NCBI RefSeq assembly: GCF_002377905.1
Contig: NZ_DFQS01000029.1
Coordinates: 1-53,719, forward strand
Source of the DNA: Psychrobacter sp. UBA3483
GTDB taxonomy: Bacteria; Pseudomonadota; Gammaproteobacteria; Pseudomonadales; Moraxellaceae
DNA length: 53,719 bases
Reading direction: 5' to 3'
Within the stretch, counting starts at the first letter, position 1. Each line of letters begins with the position of its first letter. Below the pieces are notes generated by a model. The model was not told the origin of the DNA. It searched no databases and saw only the letters and a list, made by a program, of their open reading frames with translations. Position numbers and translations under genes: made by a program. Positions 15,878 through 25,165 of the stretch are shown here, piece by piece.

Positions 15878-16777
15878 ATGATAAATGAGATTACTAAAAA
15901 TAAACCGCTGACCGTTGCGGCTATACAAATGAGCAGTCAGCAAGATATCGAAGCCAATTTAGCCGATATAAGAGCGGCTATTCGCGAGGCAAGTAAGCAA
16001 GGCGCGCAGTTAGTCGTTTTACCAGAAAACTGCTGTAGCATGGGTCGACAGTTTGCCACTGCCGAGCGTTTTGATGAGTTATCCGACGCAATGGCCGAGT
16101 ATGCACGGGCTTTTGGTATTTATCTGTTAGCAGGCTCGCTGCCCTGTCCTTACCGCCCTGATGGTGTCATCGTACCCGATGGTAGATTGCGCCAAGTCAG
16201 TCAGTTGTTTGCGCCCGATGGTACGCGCGTGGCGCGCTACGACAAAATTCATTTATTTACCGCAATCGTTGCCGATAAACAAGGCAGCTATAATGAAGCG
16301 GCGACTTTTGAGCCCGGTATGCAAACAGTGGTTACAACTTTAGAAGCAAATGATGCCGTTTATCAGCTCGGTATGATGGTTTGTTTTGATTTACGCTTTC
16401 CAGCCTTGGCACAGCGTTTACGGCAAGCGGGCGCGGAATTAATAAGTGCGCCATCAGCCTTTACTTATTTGACTGGGCAAGCACATTGGTCGCTATTGCT
16501 ACGCGCGCGGGCGTTAGACAGTCAGTGTATGGTCATTGGCGCCGCACAAGGTGGTGAGCATATTTATAAGAATGGCGATAGTCGGCAAACATGGGGGCAT
16601 AGCACGATTACTGCTTATGACGGCACGATTATCAATAGCTATGAGGATAGTGAATTGAAAGGCTCTACTACTAAAGATCAGAAAAATTATACTCTGGTTT
16701 TAGCAACCTTAGATAAAGCAGCCCAAGTCCAAGGACGGCAAAAGATGCCAATCTTTGACTGTCACCGTTTGGCATAA
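15878..16777 (+). CDS. Carbon-nitrogen hydrolase (Nit family, probable deaminated glutathione amidase)
   Basis: A nitrilase-superfamily amidase of 299 aa. The catalytic triad is visible as Glu50 (VVLPENCC), Lys123 (RYDKIHLF) and Cys169 (MVCFDLRFP). The segment spacing matches the Nit1/YbeM branch, which hydrolyses deaminated glutathione in metabolite repair; that substrate is a family-based inference. In gammaproteobacteria such genes often lie near envelope or tldD loci; here it stands alone between divergent rpoN and convergent xerC. Confidence 0.85.
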   Translation: MINEITKNKPLTVAAIQMSSQQDIEANLADIRAAIREASKQGAQLVVLPENCCSMGRQFATAERFDELSDAMAEYARAFGIYLLAGSLPCPYRPDGVIVPDGRLRQVSQLFAPDGTRVARYDKIHLFTAIVADKQGSYNEAATFEPGMQTVVTTLEANDAVYQLGMMVCFDLRFPALAQRLRQAGAELISAPSAFTYLTGQAHWSLLLRARALDSQCMVIGAAQGGEHIYKNGDSRQTWGHSTITAYDGTIINSYEDSELKGSTTKDQKNYTLVLATLDKAAQVQGRQKMPIFDCHRLA

Positions 16778-16811
16778 AGGTACGGTTAAATGCTTAAAAA
16801 ACAACCAGAAT

Positions 16812-17852
16812 TTAAGTAACATCAACATCATTTTGCGCATAAGACGCACGCGGATGGGCGCGGTCATAAACTTGGGTTAATTTGGCAAAATCGACATGAG
16901 TATAAATCTGCGTGGTACTGATATCACTATGGCCGAGCATTTCTTGTACCGCGCGCAAATCGCCACTGCCAGATAACATATGCGACGCAAAGCAGTGGCG
17001 CAATAAATGCGGATACATATTTTGCGCAATACCAGCGCGCGTAGCCGCAACTTTAAGACGCTGCTGGACCGCCCGTGTGGATAAGCGCGTACCTAATTTC
17101 TCACTGATAAACAACGCACTGTCCATCTGCTCTACCCAAAGATTGCGGTGCGGCAGATAACGTTTAATCGCCTCGGCGGCTTTGATACCTAAGGGCACCA
17201 AGCGCGTTTTATTACCTTTGCCCGTCACGCGCACGCGCAAATCAGCCAAATCTATATCGGCCATATCGAGCGCGACCAATTCGCCAACACGCAGACCGCT
17301 GCTATAAAGCAATTCAAACATTGCCTTATCACGTAACCATAAGCGCGCCTGCTCGGGCGTATCAGGTATTTCTTGGTCAAGCAATTGCGTCAATAAATCC
17401 ACATCGGCAATAGACGGCAGCGGTCTAGGGCTGCGTTTAAGCTGATAGCCAGTGGTTGGGTTGATACGTGCTAAATCCTCTTCTATCAGCCAGCCATAAA
17501 AATGACGGATAGCCGATAGCTCTTGCTGAACGCTCGCCAGTGCCAGCTTATCTTCATCGAGGCGTTGGCTGATATGCTGAGCCAATTGGCGCTTGTCACA
17601 GCGCGTCCACGTCAGACGTTTGCCGCGTAAAAATAGCGCCAACTGGTTTAGCCCTGCAAAATAAGCCACCAGCGTATGCTCAGAATGGTTACGCACCGAT
17701 AGCGTATTTAGCCAACGATGCACTGGCGCTAGCAGTTCACGCAGCGTGCTATCTGCTTCGATGGTTGTTGCCAATTCTGCCGATAGCCATACTTTTGACT
17801 TAGTGTTTGATGTAGTGTTTGACTGAATATCTGAGCTAGGCGCTGTCGTCAT
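16812..17852 (-). CDS. xerC: Tyrosine recombinase XerC
   Basis: Resolves chromosome dimers at dif together with XerD and FtsK. It is 346 aa, about 45 longer than E. coli XerC because of an N-terminal Ser/Thr-rich extension. The N-terminal SAM-like DNA-binding domain (about 40-135) is followed by the catalytic domain: Arg in SSGLRVGELVALDMADIDL, the HLLRHCFASHML box, and GHSDISTTQIYTHVD carrying the final His and nucleophile Tyr. It starts 6 bases after the dapF stop and is likely translated from the same mRNA. The dapF-xerC pairing is conserved in gammaproteobacteria. Confidence 0.95.
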   Translation of the reverse strand: MTTAPSSDIQSNTTSNTKSKVWLSAELATTIEADSTLRELLAPVHRWLNTLSVRNHSEHTLVAYFAGLNQLALFLRGKRLTWTRCDKRQLAQHISQRLDEDKLALASVQQELSAIRHFYGWLIEEDLARINPTTGYQLKRSPRPLPSIADVDLLTQLLDQEIPDTPEQARLWLRDKAMFELLYSSGLRVGELVALDMADIDLADLRVRVTGKGNKTRLVPLGIKAAEAIKRYLPHRNLWVEQMDSALFISEKLGTRLSTRAVQQRLKVAATRAGIAQNMYPHLLRHCFASHMLSGSGDLRAVQEMLGHSDISTTQIYTHVDFAKLTQVYDRAHPRASYAQNDVDVT

Positions 17853-17858
17853 GATTGA

Positions 17859-18746
17859 TTAGCCTTCTGGAATAGGCTTGATACCCGCTTGCGCCATCAG
17901 ACCGTCTGGGCTAAACACCCCTTCATAGACAAACGCCGTTGGCCCAGTCATCATCACAGAATAACCCGGCTGCCATTTGACAATTATGCTGCCGCCATAA
18001 AGCTGCGCGCGTATGTCTTCGCCTTCATCAAGCCAACCCTCACGGATACCAACCGCTACGGCTGCACAAGCGCCGGTGCCGCACGCTTGGGTTTCACCGA
18101 CCCCGCGCTCATAAACCCGCAGACGGATATGACGCTGATTCATGACCTGCATAAAGCCGACATTGACGCGCTCTGGAAAGGCCGGATGTGATTCGATGGC
18201 TTTACCCAAGGTCTCAACATCGGCTTCTAGGACATCATCAACCCTGATGACAGCATGCGGATTACCCATATTGGCGACATAAAGCTGCACCGGCGTGCCA
18301 TTGACGTTTAGATGATAGGCGTTTTGGATTTTGGTCGTCGCTCTTGGGGTAAAGGGAATCTCACTTGGCTCAAATTTGGGCTTACCCATATCAACCTCGA
18401 CCCAGCCATAACGGTCAGTCGTTAATGAGATTATCCCGCTTGCCGTCTCAACGCGCAGACGCTGCTTAAATGACAGTTTACGCGCTTGCACAAAACGGGC
18501 AAAACAGCGCGCGCCATTACCGCATTGGTCAACCTCTGTGCCATCGGTATTAAAAATGCGATAACTAAAATCAACATCGGGGCGCATCGGCGGCTCAACG
18601 ACGAGCAATTGATCAAAGCCGATGCCTAAATGACGATCGCCTAGCAGCTGTACCAATTCCTTGGTCAACTCTAAGCGTTGGGTCACCAAATCGATGACCA
18701 TAAAATCATTGCCCAGCCCATGCATTTTTGTAAATTCTATTAGCAT
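17859..18746 (-). CDS. dapF: Diaminopimelate epimerase
   Basis: Converts LL- to meso-diaminopimelate, the precursor of lysine and of peptidoglycan cross-links, without a cofactor. It is 295 aa. The two catalytic cysteines are Cys75 (DQCGNGARC) and Cys222 (GETQACGTGAC). The N-terminal TKMHGLGNDFMV motif is typical. It lies between lysA and xerC on the minus strand in the conserved order, but a terminator after lysA suggests the dapF-xerC pair has its own promoter in the 250-base gap. A GGA-type ribosome binding site is unusually close to the ATG. Confidence 0.97.
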   Translation of the reverse strand: MLIEFTKMHGLGNDFMVIDLVTQRLELTKELVQLLGDRHLGIGFDQLLVVEPPMRPDVDFSYRIFNTDGTEVDQCGNGARCFARFVQARKLSFKQRLRVETASGIISLTTDRYGWVEVDMGKPKFEPSEIPFTPRATTKIQNAYHLNVNGTPVQLYVANMGNPHAVIRVDDVLEADVETLGKAIESHPAFPERVNVGFMQVMNQRHIRLRVYERGVGETQACGTGACAAVAVGIREGWLDEGEDIRAQLYGGSIIVKWQPGYSVMMTGPTAFVYEGVFSPDGLMAQAGIKPIPEG

Positions 18747-18921
18747 ATCCTTTTTATCCTATCCTATTTTTATGTATGCCTTATATTAGCACGCTGTCAG
18801 ATACAATCATAATTATCACCGCTATCGAGCTTTCTTTTATATAGCCCGCTTTACATAACAAAAAAGCATTTATAGTGAGTGAAAAGTAATATAGAGTCAT
18901 CACGCACAGCCTTACTTCGAC

Positions 18922-18955
18922 CATAAAAAAACCCATTGTCGTTATCACAATGGGT
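18922..18955 (-). terminator. Intrinsic terminator of lysA
   Basis: A perfect stem ACCCATTGT (18931-18939) with ACAATGGGT (18947-18955) and a 7-base loop. On the minus strand it is followed by seven T. It lies 44 bases beyond the lysA stop and separates lysA from dapF. Confidence 0.93.
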
Positions 18956-18998
18956 CATTTTTAATTAAAAACTCGTAAGCAGTAAATTGGTTAAAAAA

Positions 18999-20333
18999 CT
19001 ATTTATCCTGCCACAACACTTCATCAGCATATAAAGATTCAAGCGTTTCGCGTTTGCGAATCAGTTGATGATTATCATCGGCTACCATCACTTCGCTAGC
19101 ACGACCGCGTGAATTGTAATTGCTACTCATGGTAAATCCATAGGCACCAGCGCCAGTGATCGCTAACACATCGCCGGTCGAAAGAGACAATAAGCGGTCT
19201 TTTGCTAAAAAGTCACCGGTTTCACAAATCGCGCCAACGATATCCCACGGCTGTGTGCCATCAGTATCAATACCTTTTTCAGGTAAAACACTTGGAATCA
19301 CCGCCATTTCTGCTTGATATAACGCTGGACGTATCAAGTCATTCATTGCCGCATCGACAATAGCAAAGTTCTTGTGCTCGGTTGGTTTTAACACATCAAC
19401 CTTAGTTAAGAGCACACCGGCATTGGCCACGATACTACGACCCGGTTCGAAGAATACCGTTAAACCAAGCTCGCTTAGTTTGGGTAGTAACGCTTGGGCG
19501 AATTCCTCGATAGATACTGGCGTCTCATCGATATAGCGCACGCCAAGCCCGCCGCCCAAATCGATATGACGCAGCTCAATGCCTTTAGCTTGTAAGCTAT
19601 GTATCAGCTCAATCACTTTATCAAGCGCTGCAACAAATGGCGCAACCTCGGTCAATTGCGAGCCGATATGACAGTCGATACCGACGATATTAATATGAGA
19701 GAGCTGTGCCGCTTGCTCATAAACCGCAACGGCATTTTCATGGCTGATGCCAAACTTATTGTCTTTTAAACCGGTTGAGATATACGGATGGGTTTTGGCA
19801 TCGACGTCTGGATTGACCCGCAATGAAATCGGCGCTGTTTTATCAAGCGCTTTTGCCACTTCGTTAATCAGCGCCAATTCACTAATCGATTCAACGTTAA
19901 AGCAGCCAATACCTTGATTAAGCGCATATTCGATTTCGCTATAGGTTTTGCCAACGCCTGAAAACACCACGCGCTCAGCTTTTCCGCCCGCTGCCAATAC
20001 GCGCATGAGCTCACCGCGTGAGACAATATCAAACCCTGCCCCTGCTTGCGCCAAGATGCCAAGCACGGCAAGGTTAGAATTTGCTTTCACCGCATAGCAA
20101 ATTTGATGCTTTAGGCTGGCAAAGCTTGTGGTATAAGCCTGATAAACGTCTAGAATTGCTTGTTTTGAATAAACATAACATGGCGTACCATAGTGCTTGA
20201 CCACCTCAGCAATACTTACCTGCTCCATATATAACGCGCCGTCTCGATAATCAAGCGCGGGCAAATGGGCGGTTAAGGCTTTAGGATGCACATACAATCC
20301 TTGCTCAGTTTTGGTCGTGACTGACTGACTCAT
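18999..20333 (-). CDS. lysA: Diaminopimelate decarboxylase
   Basis: A PLP enzyme that decarboxylates meso-diaminopimelate to L-lysine. At 444 aa it is slightly longer than typical, with an N-terminal extension. Visible elements are the PLP lysine Lys83 in CYAVKANSN, HIGSQL and the glycine-rich phosphate loop HIDLGGGLGVRY, FEPGRSIVANAG, and the partner-subunit CETGDF motif. It follows lptM by 109 bases on the same strand and is the second gene of the conserved lptM-lysA-dapF-xerC cluster. A strong terminator follows. Confidence 0.97.
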   Translation of the reverse strand: MSQSVTTKTEQGLYVHPKALTAHLPALDYRDGALYMEQVSIAEVVKHYGTPCYVYSKQAILDVYQAYTTSFASLKHQICYAVKANSNLAVLGILAQAGAGFDIVSRGELMRVLAAGGKAERVVFSGVGKTYSEIEYALNQGIGCFNVESISELALINEVAKALDKTAPISLRVNPDVDAKTHPYISTGLKDNKFGISHENAVAVYEQAAQLSHINIVGIDCHIGSQLTEVAPFVAALDKVIELIHSLQAKGIELRHIDLGGGLGVRYIDETPVSIEEFAQALLPKLSELGLTVFFEPGRSIVANAGVLLTKVDVLKPTEHKNFAIVDAAMNDLIRPALYQAEMAVIPSVLPEKGIDTDGTQPWDIVGAICETGDFLAKDRLLSLSTGDVLAITGAGAYGFTMSSNYNSRGRASEVMVADDNHQLIRKRETLESLYADEVLWQDK

Positions 20334-20442
20334 AAAGTTGTCTCTAATATAATCAATGTATTAAGGGATTAAATAGTTAAGGGGTTTAGCAGCTTGGATA
20401 GGCTAAGAATCGTTTGAATATTTGGCTTTTAATAAACAAGCA

Positions 20443-20754
20443 TTAATAATCGTTAGGATCCGTACTCGGCGCAGGCAGCTGAAAATCTTCGGCGTTTTGC
20501 TCGTTATTTGCATTGTCATTGAGCTTAGCAAAGGCGGCATCTTGCGGATGACTGGTGCTCTCAAGCACAGCCGTCTTGTCTTTTACCGTTTGGCTACTCG
20601 ATTCTGTTAAGTACAAATCGCCTTTTTGCCCGCAACCTGCCAACGCAGTTGCCCCGATGACCAGCGTCGCTATGGTTAACTGATACATAGCAGGTTTGAC
20701 ATCAACGCTTAAATTAGCGCTGTTAAAATTTGAGGTACGGCGTATAGTAAACAT
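20443..20754 (-). CDS. lptM: LptM-like small lipoprotein (YifL family)
   Basis: A 103 aa outer-membrane lipoprotein. The lipobox LAGC (Cys41) is followed by the hallmark GQKGDLYL, the equivalent of the CGLKGPLYF region of E. coli LptM (YifL), which aids LptD maturation in the LPS translocon. The position just upstream of lysA-dapF-xerC matches the conserved locus and strengthens the call. The tail is polar and unconserved. The signal peptide has an unusually long N-region if the first ATG is used; the internal Met23 would give a more ordinary signal peptide but lacks a ribosome binding site. Confidence 0.82.
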   Translation of the reverse strand: MFTIRRTSNFNSANLSVDVKPAMYQLTIATLVIGATALAGCGQKGDLYLTESSSQTVKDKTAVLESTSHPQDAAFAKLNDNANNEQNAEDFQLPAPSTDPNDY

Positions 20755-21421
20755 AGAATGGCTAACCTTTCATCTTGCAATGGTTTGCAGGCGATAAAAA
20801 TCACTATCAGCGAAAATAAGGCTGCAATATAGAAATAGGACAATTTTTTAATCATAGCATTATTCGATAAAGTTGTGCGCCCCCTGCTGCTGATTGGCGC
20901 ATAAATTTATGTAGAATTAGCGACTAACAGTATGACTCCTTAGATTTTATAAACAGTATCGTAGCGACAGACAAACTTACTTACAATTTTATAAAAAGTG
21001 CTTTTATCTTATTATCTCTGTCAGCGGTTGATGGCATTCGGTGTACACTTGTATAAAACGTCCTAATTAAAGCCTTATAGTTATCGTGGTATAAAATTCA
21101 AAATATGGTACATTATAGTGAAGCCTTGCAGCGGCAGTGAAGCGCTAGTATGCGTTTTACCAACCATTAATAGCTGCGAGCATTATGGGCAGTTATGAGC
21201 TTTAAAGATGTTTAAAAACACAGCAAGCTCAAGATGCTGAAAACGCCTATTAAAAGCAATGCTAAAAGTAAGATTAACAGCAATGATAAAAATCAGCGCT
21301 AGGATTGCTGCGTATGTCAGCTGTTTGGCGTATGCCGGCAAGAATATGGCTGGTTTTTTTATACAACCGGTGACCATCGATGTCGATTCACCACCCAAAA
21401 AATAATATCTAAGGATAGAGT
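20755..21421. other. Long intergenic region upstream of ackA
   Basis: 667 bases between divergent lptM and ackA. A possible plus-strand promoter is at 21028-21057, leaving a leader of about 360 bases. The leader contains no convincing ORF and no recognised riboswitch. Possible minus-strand promoters for lptM lie in the AT-rich left part but none is clear. Confidence 0.5.
21028..21057 (+). promoter_or_regulatory. Candidate ackA-pta promoter
   Basis: TTGATG (21028-21033), an 18-base spacer and TATAAA (21052-21057). The match is moderate and the position far upstream of ackA (about 365 bases), so other start sites are possible. Confidence 0.35.
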
Positions 21422-22651
21422 ATGAGCGCTGGCGTAACCACCAATTTTAATGATAAAGACTCTGAAACATCGAATCTAACCAACCCCACTTTAGTCCTTA
21501 ATTGCGGCTCCTCTTCAATCAAATACGCGCTAATCAGCGAAGACAATGATACGCGTATCACCGGTCTGGCAGAAAACTTAGGCCTCGACACCGCTCGTAT
21601 CAAACACACAACGCTAAATGGTGAAAAGCTAGAAATCGCCATTGCTGGTGGTCGTCATGAGCTGGCCTTGAAAAAAATCCTTGAGTTACTTGAGCAATAT
21701 CACTTTATTGCTGTCGGCCACCGCGTGGTGCATGGCGGCCGCGAGTATTCAGAAGCGGTGCGTGTCGATCAGCATGTGTTAGAAGAAGTCAAACGCTTAA
21801 AAGTATTGGCACCGCTCCATAACCCTGCCAATGCCCTAGGTATCGAAGCGGTACAAGCGATTTATCCCGAGATTCCGCAAGTGGTGGTATTTGATACTGC
21901 CTTCCACCAAACCATGCCACCGGTCGCGTTTCGTTATCCACTGCCAAAAGTCCTTTATGATGAATATAAAATCCGTCGTTACGGCTTCCATGGTACTTCG
22001 CACGCTTATGTATCAGAACGCGCCAGCGAAATCACCAGTGCCAAAGCGCCACATGGTTGGTTGACCGCCCATCTAGGCAATGGCTGCTCAGCGACGGCTG
22101 TCTACAATGGCGAAAGTCTTGATACCAGTATGGGTCTAACCCCGCTTGAAGGTCTGATGATGGGCACGCGCAGCGGTGATGTCGACCCAAGCTTGCACAT
22201 TCATCTCAAACGCCAACTAGGCATGAGCTTAGAAGAAACCGATAAGATGCTCAATAACGAAAGTGGGCTGCTTGGTATTTCAGGCTTATCAAATGACTTG
22301 CGTACCATCGAGCAAGCCGCCAACGAAGGCCATCAAGACGCCAAACTTGCGATTGAGATGTTCTGCTACCGCGTCGCTAAGTACCTTGCCAGCTTAAGTT
22401 GTGCGCTACCTGACTTTACCGGCATTGTCTTTACCGGCGGCATTGGTGAAAACTCAGTGACCACGCGTACGCGCATTTTAGAGATGATGCCGCATTTTGG
22501 TATCAAAGTAGATAGCACCAAAAACGCCAGTTTGGTCGGTGGCAAAGAAGGCAGTTTCCATGCCGACGATAGTAGTATTGAGCTGTGGGTAGTACCAACC
22601 GATGAAGAATGCCGCATTGCCCAAGAAACGCGCGAAGCCCTAGGTTTATAA
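21422..22651 (+). CDS. ackA: Acetate kinase
   Basis: Interconverts acetate plus ATP and acetyl phosphate, forming the Ack-Pta pathway with the next gene. It is 409 aa, the usual size. Family motifs seen are LVLNCGSSSIKYAL near the N-terminus, VGHRVVHGG, FDTAFHQTMP, RRYGFHGTSHAYV, HLGNGCSATAV, MGLTPLEGLMMGTRSGDVDP and FTGGIGENS. An extra N-terminal segment of about 20 polar residues precedes the first motif. AAGGA lies 7 bases before the ATG. pta follows 156 bases later on the same strand. Confidence 0.98.
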   Translation: MSAGVTTNFNDKDSETSNLTNPTLVLNCGSSSIKYALISEDNDTRITGLAENLGLDTARIKHTTLNGEKLEIAIAGGRHELALKKILELLEQYHFIAVGHRVVHGGREYSEAVRVDQHVLEEVKRLKVLAPLHNPANALGIEAVQAIYPEIPQVVVFDTAFHQTMPPVAFRYPLPKVLYDEYKIRRYGFHGTSHAYVSERASEITSAKAPHGWLTAHLGNGCSATAVYNGESLDTSMGLTPLEGLMMGTRSGDVDPSLHIHLKRQLGMSLEETDKMLNNESGLLGISGLSNDLRTIEQAANEGHQDAKLAIEMFCYRVAKYLASLSCALPDFTGIVFTGGIGENSVTTRTRILEMMPHFGIKVDSTKNASLVGGKEGSFHADDSSIELWVVPTDEECRIAQETREALGL

Positions 22652-22726
22652 GTGTTTGATTGCTAAACAAACCAATACCTTGCTATAAGAAAGCAGGAAG
22701 CATTACTTATAGCACAAGGTGATACG

Positions 22727-22784
22727 CGCTTTAAAAGCGATACGTTTTAAAAGATAAGCTCTTAAAAGACAGACGCTTTAAAAA
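22727..22784. repeat. Four phased AT-rich direct repeats between ackA and pta
   Basis: CGCTTTAAAAG (22727-22737), CGTTTTAAAAG (22743-22753), GCTCTTAAAAG (22758-22768) and CGCTTTAAAAA (22774-22784) recur every 15-16 bases just before the pta ribosome binding site. Function is unknown. Confidence 0.7.
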
Positions 22785-22807
22785 TAGAATAAACAGTAGG
22801 ATACATT

Positions 22808-24964
22808 ATGCAAACTTTTTTACTTGTGCCCATCAGTCGCGGTATCGGTGTGACGTCAGCGGCGTTAGGCTTGATTCGCGCCTTTGATTATAACGGTATC
22901 AAAGCGGGCTTTATGAAGCCATTTTTACAAGATGATACCCTCGATAAGCAAAACAGTTTAGACAGCTCAAGCGCGCTGGCGATGCACGCTTTTGGTCTTA
23001 ATCCGCCCAAATCCATCAGCCGTCAGCGCGTTGAGCGTATGCTGGGTGATGACAATCTTGATGATTTGATGGAAGAAGTGGTCGTCAATTATCATACCTT
23101 AGGCGATGACTACGATGTGGTCATTTGCGAAGGCTTAGTATCGACGACTGAGACCTCTTATGCGTCGCAAATCAACCGCGCGATTGCTCATGCCCTAGAT
23201 GCCAAAATCATCTTTGTCAGCACCGCCGATACCAGTAAACCTGCCTATCTGGCTGACAAGCTTGACGTTCACGCCCGTGAATTTGGCGGCATCGCCAGTG
23301 AGCGCACGCTTGGCTGTATTTTGATGCGTATGCATGATTTACCAAACGCCCAAAGCACCCTCGAAAATCAAATGGTCGCCCCAGGCGAAGCCGTGGTGCA
23401 ATTAGACCAAGGCTTTATGCAAGAAGTGCAGCGCCTGTCACCGCATTTTAACACCGAAGAGTTCCGCTTAATCGGCGTGGTGCCATTTAGTGACTCACTC
23501 TCTGTGCCACGTACGTGGGATATCGCCGCTGAGCTCGACGCCACGTGGCTAAATGTCGGTGAAGCAAAATCGCGCCGTATCAACCGCATCAGTTTGACCG
23601 CGCGTTCGGTCGCTCGCGTCGATGAAGTCTTTAAACGTGGTACGCTGATTGTCGTACCGGGCGACCGCGATGACTTATTGTTGGCCGCAGGACTTGCCTG
23701 TATCAACGGTATTCCACTAGCAGGTCTGGTATTAACGGGCGGCGTGGTACCAAGCGAAACAGTCGCTGAGCTTTGGCAATCGGCACTCAAAACGGGTATC
23801 CCGATCATGAGTGTCGAAAGTGACAGTTATGAGACCGTACAAAGCCTTGTGCATATGAGCGCTGAGATACCAAGCGATGATACCGAGCGCGCCGAAGAAG
23901 TGGCACGTTATGTCGCCGCGCATTTAGACCTCAACTGGATTAAAGATTACTTTAGCCAAGAGTATGAGATGCGCTTATCACCTTCAGCATTTCGTCATCA
24001 AGTGGTCAAAAAAGCGCAAAACGCTAAAAAACGTATCGTGCTCCCAGAAGGCTCAGAGCCACGTACGGTCGAAGCGGCATGCATCTGCCAAAGCCGCGGT
24101 ATCGCCAATTGCGTGTTGATTGCCAAGCGTAGTGAAGTCGAGCAAGTAGCGAAAAATCGTGATTTGGTGTTGCCTGAAGGGCTTGAGATTATCGACCCCG
24201 ATAGCCTCGATATGGATAAATATATCAATGCTGTGGTCGAGCGTCGTAAAGGTAAAACCAACGCCGAAGTGGCCGCTGAATACCTCAAAGACACGGTTTA
24301 TTTGGGTACGACCATGCTCGAGATGGGCGAGGTCGACGGTTTGGTATCTGGGGCGATACATACAACCGCCAATACCGTACGTCCTGCATTTCAGCTGATT
24401 AAAACCGCGCCGCAGTATTCGCTGGTATCGTCAGTGTTCTTTATGCTGCTACCTGAGCAAGTGGTGGTTTATGGTGACTGCGCCATCAACCCCGACCCGA
24501 ACGCTGAAGAGCTCGCTGAAATCGCCATTCAATCAGCGCAGTCTGCCGCCGCCTTTGGTATCAATCCAAAAGTCGCCATGATTAGCTACTCAACAGGCTC
24601 ATCTGGTACTGGTGCGGATGTTGAAAAGGTCATTCGTGCAACTGAAATCGTCCGCCAGCGTGCGCCGCACCTCGCCGTCGATGGTCCATTACAGTATGAT
24701 GCCGCTTCGGTCATGAGTGTTGGTAAACAAAAAGCCCCTGACTCACCGGTTGCCGGACAAGCAAACGTCTTTATCTTCCCTGACCTAAACACTGGTAACA
24801 CCACCTATAAAGCGGTACAACGTAGCGCCAATGTGGTCAGTGTCGGACCGATGTTGCAAGGCTTGAATAAGCCTGTTAATGACTTATCGCGTGGCGCTTT
24901 GGTCGATGATATTATTTATACCATCGCCCTGACCGCCATCCAAGCACATAGCGACGCGATTTAA
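22808..24964 (+). CDS. pta: Phosphate acetyltransferase
   Basis: Interconverts acetyl-CoA and acetyl phosphate. It is the long 718 aa form of enterobacterial type. The N-terminal P-loop-like BioD/DRTGG region (about 1-370, starting FLLVPISRGIGVTSAALGL, with SRRINRISLTARSVARVD near the DRTGG domain) has a regulatory role. The catalytic domain (about 390-718) carries RIVLPEGSEPRT, DGLVSGAIHTTANTVRPA, MISYSTGSSGTG and VFIFPDLNTGN. AGGA precedes the ATG. It follows ackA through a spacer with four phased repeats and ends at a clear terminator. Confidence 0.98.
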   Translation: MQTFLLVPISRGIGVTSAALGLIRAFDYNGIKAGFMKPFLQDDTLDKQNSLDSSSALAMHAFGLNPPKSISRQRVERMLGDDNLDDLMEEVVVNYHTLGDDYDVVICEGLVSTTETSYASQINRAIAHALDAKIIFVSTADTSKPAYLADKLDVHAREFGGIASERTLGCILMRMHDLPNAQSTLENQMVAPGEAVVQLDQGFMQEVQRLSPHFNTEEFRLIGVVPFSDSLSVPRTWDIAAELDATWLNVGEAKSRRINRISLTARSVARVDEVFKRGTLIVVPGDRDDLLLAAGLACINGIPLAGLVLTGGVVPSETVAELWQSALKTGIPIMSVESDSYETVQSLVHMSAEIPSDDTERAEEVARYVAAHLDLNWIKDYFSQEYEMRLSPSAFRHQVVKKAQNAKKRIVLPEGSEPRTVEAACICQSRGIANCVLIAKRSEVEQVAKNRDLVLPEGLEIIDPDSLDMDKYINAVVERRKGKTNAEVAAEYLKDTVYLGTTMLEMGEVDGLVSGAIHTTANTVRPAFQLIKTAPQYSLVSSVFFMLLPEQVVVYGDCAINPDPNAEELAEIAIQSAQSAAAFGINPKVAMISYSTGSSGTGADVEKVIRATEIVRQRAPHLAVDGPLQYDAASVMSVGKQKAPDSPVAGQANVFIFPDLNTGNTTYKAVQRSANVVSVGPMLQGLNKPVNDLSRGALVDDIIYTIALTAIQAHSDAI

Positions 24965-25012
24965 TCGCGGTACCGTTTATATTTTACAGTTATGCTTAAT
25001 CGCTCTACACTT

Positions 25013-25043
25013 AACCGACTATCATCGTGATGGTCGGTTTTTT
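25013..25043 (+). terminator. Intrinsic terminator of pta
   Basis: AACCGACTATCA pairs with TGATGGTCGGTT (one mismatch) around TCG, then a T-run. It lies 48 bases after the pta stop. Confidence 0.93.
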
Positions 25044-25165
25044 ATGGACTATTTTTGTTAAATCTTTAGGGCTTTAAAACATGTGCCCCTACTGAGCGCT
25101 CTCCAATAATGCTATAGTCTCCTTAATAACAATGTCTATCGGTAGCGCTTTTTGCTCACTTATTT

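Noticed and set aside
16812..17852. xerC as part of an integron or mobile element
   Set aside because: It sits in the conserved dapF-xerC housekeeping context with the full XerC catalytic set, not beside attachment sites or cassettes.
21183..21398. Minus-strand 71-codon frame in the ackA leader
   Set aside because: No ribosome binding site, no recognisable family, and its hydrophobic sequence looks like chance translation of AT-rich DNA.
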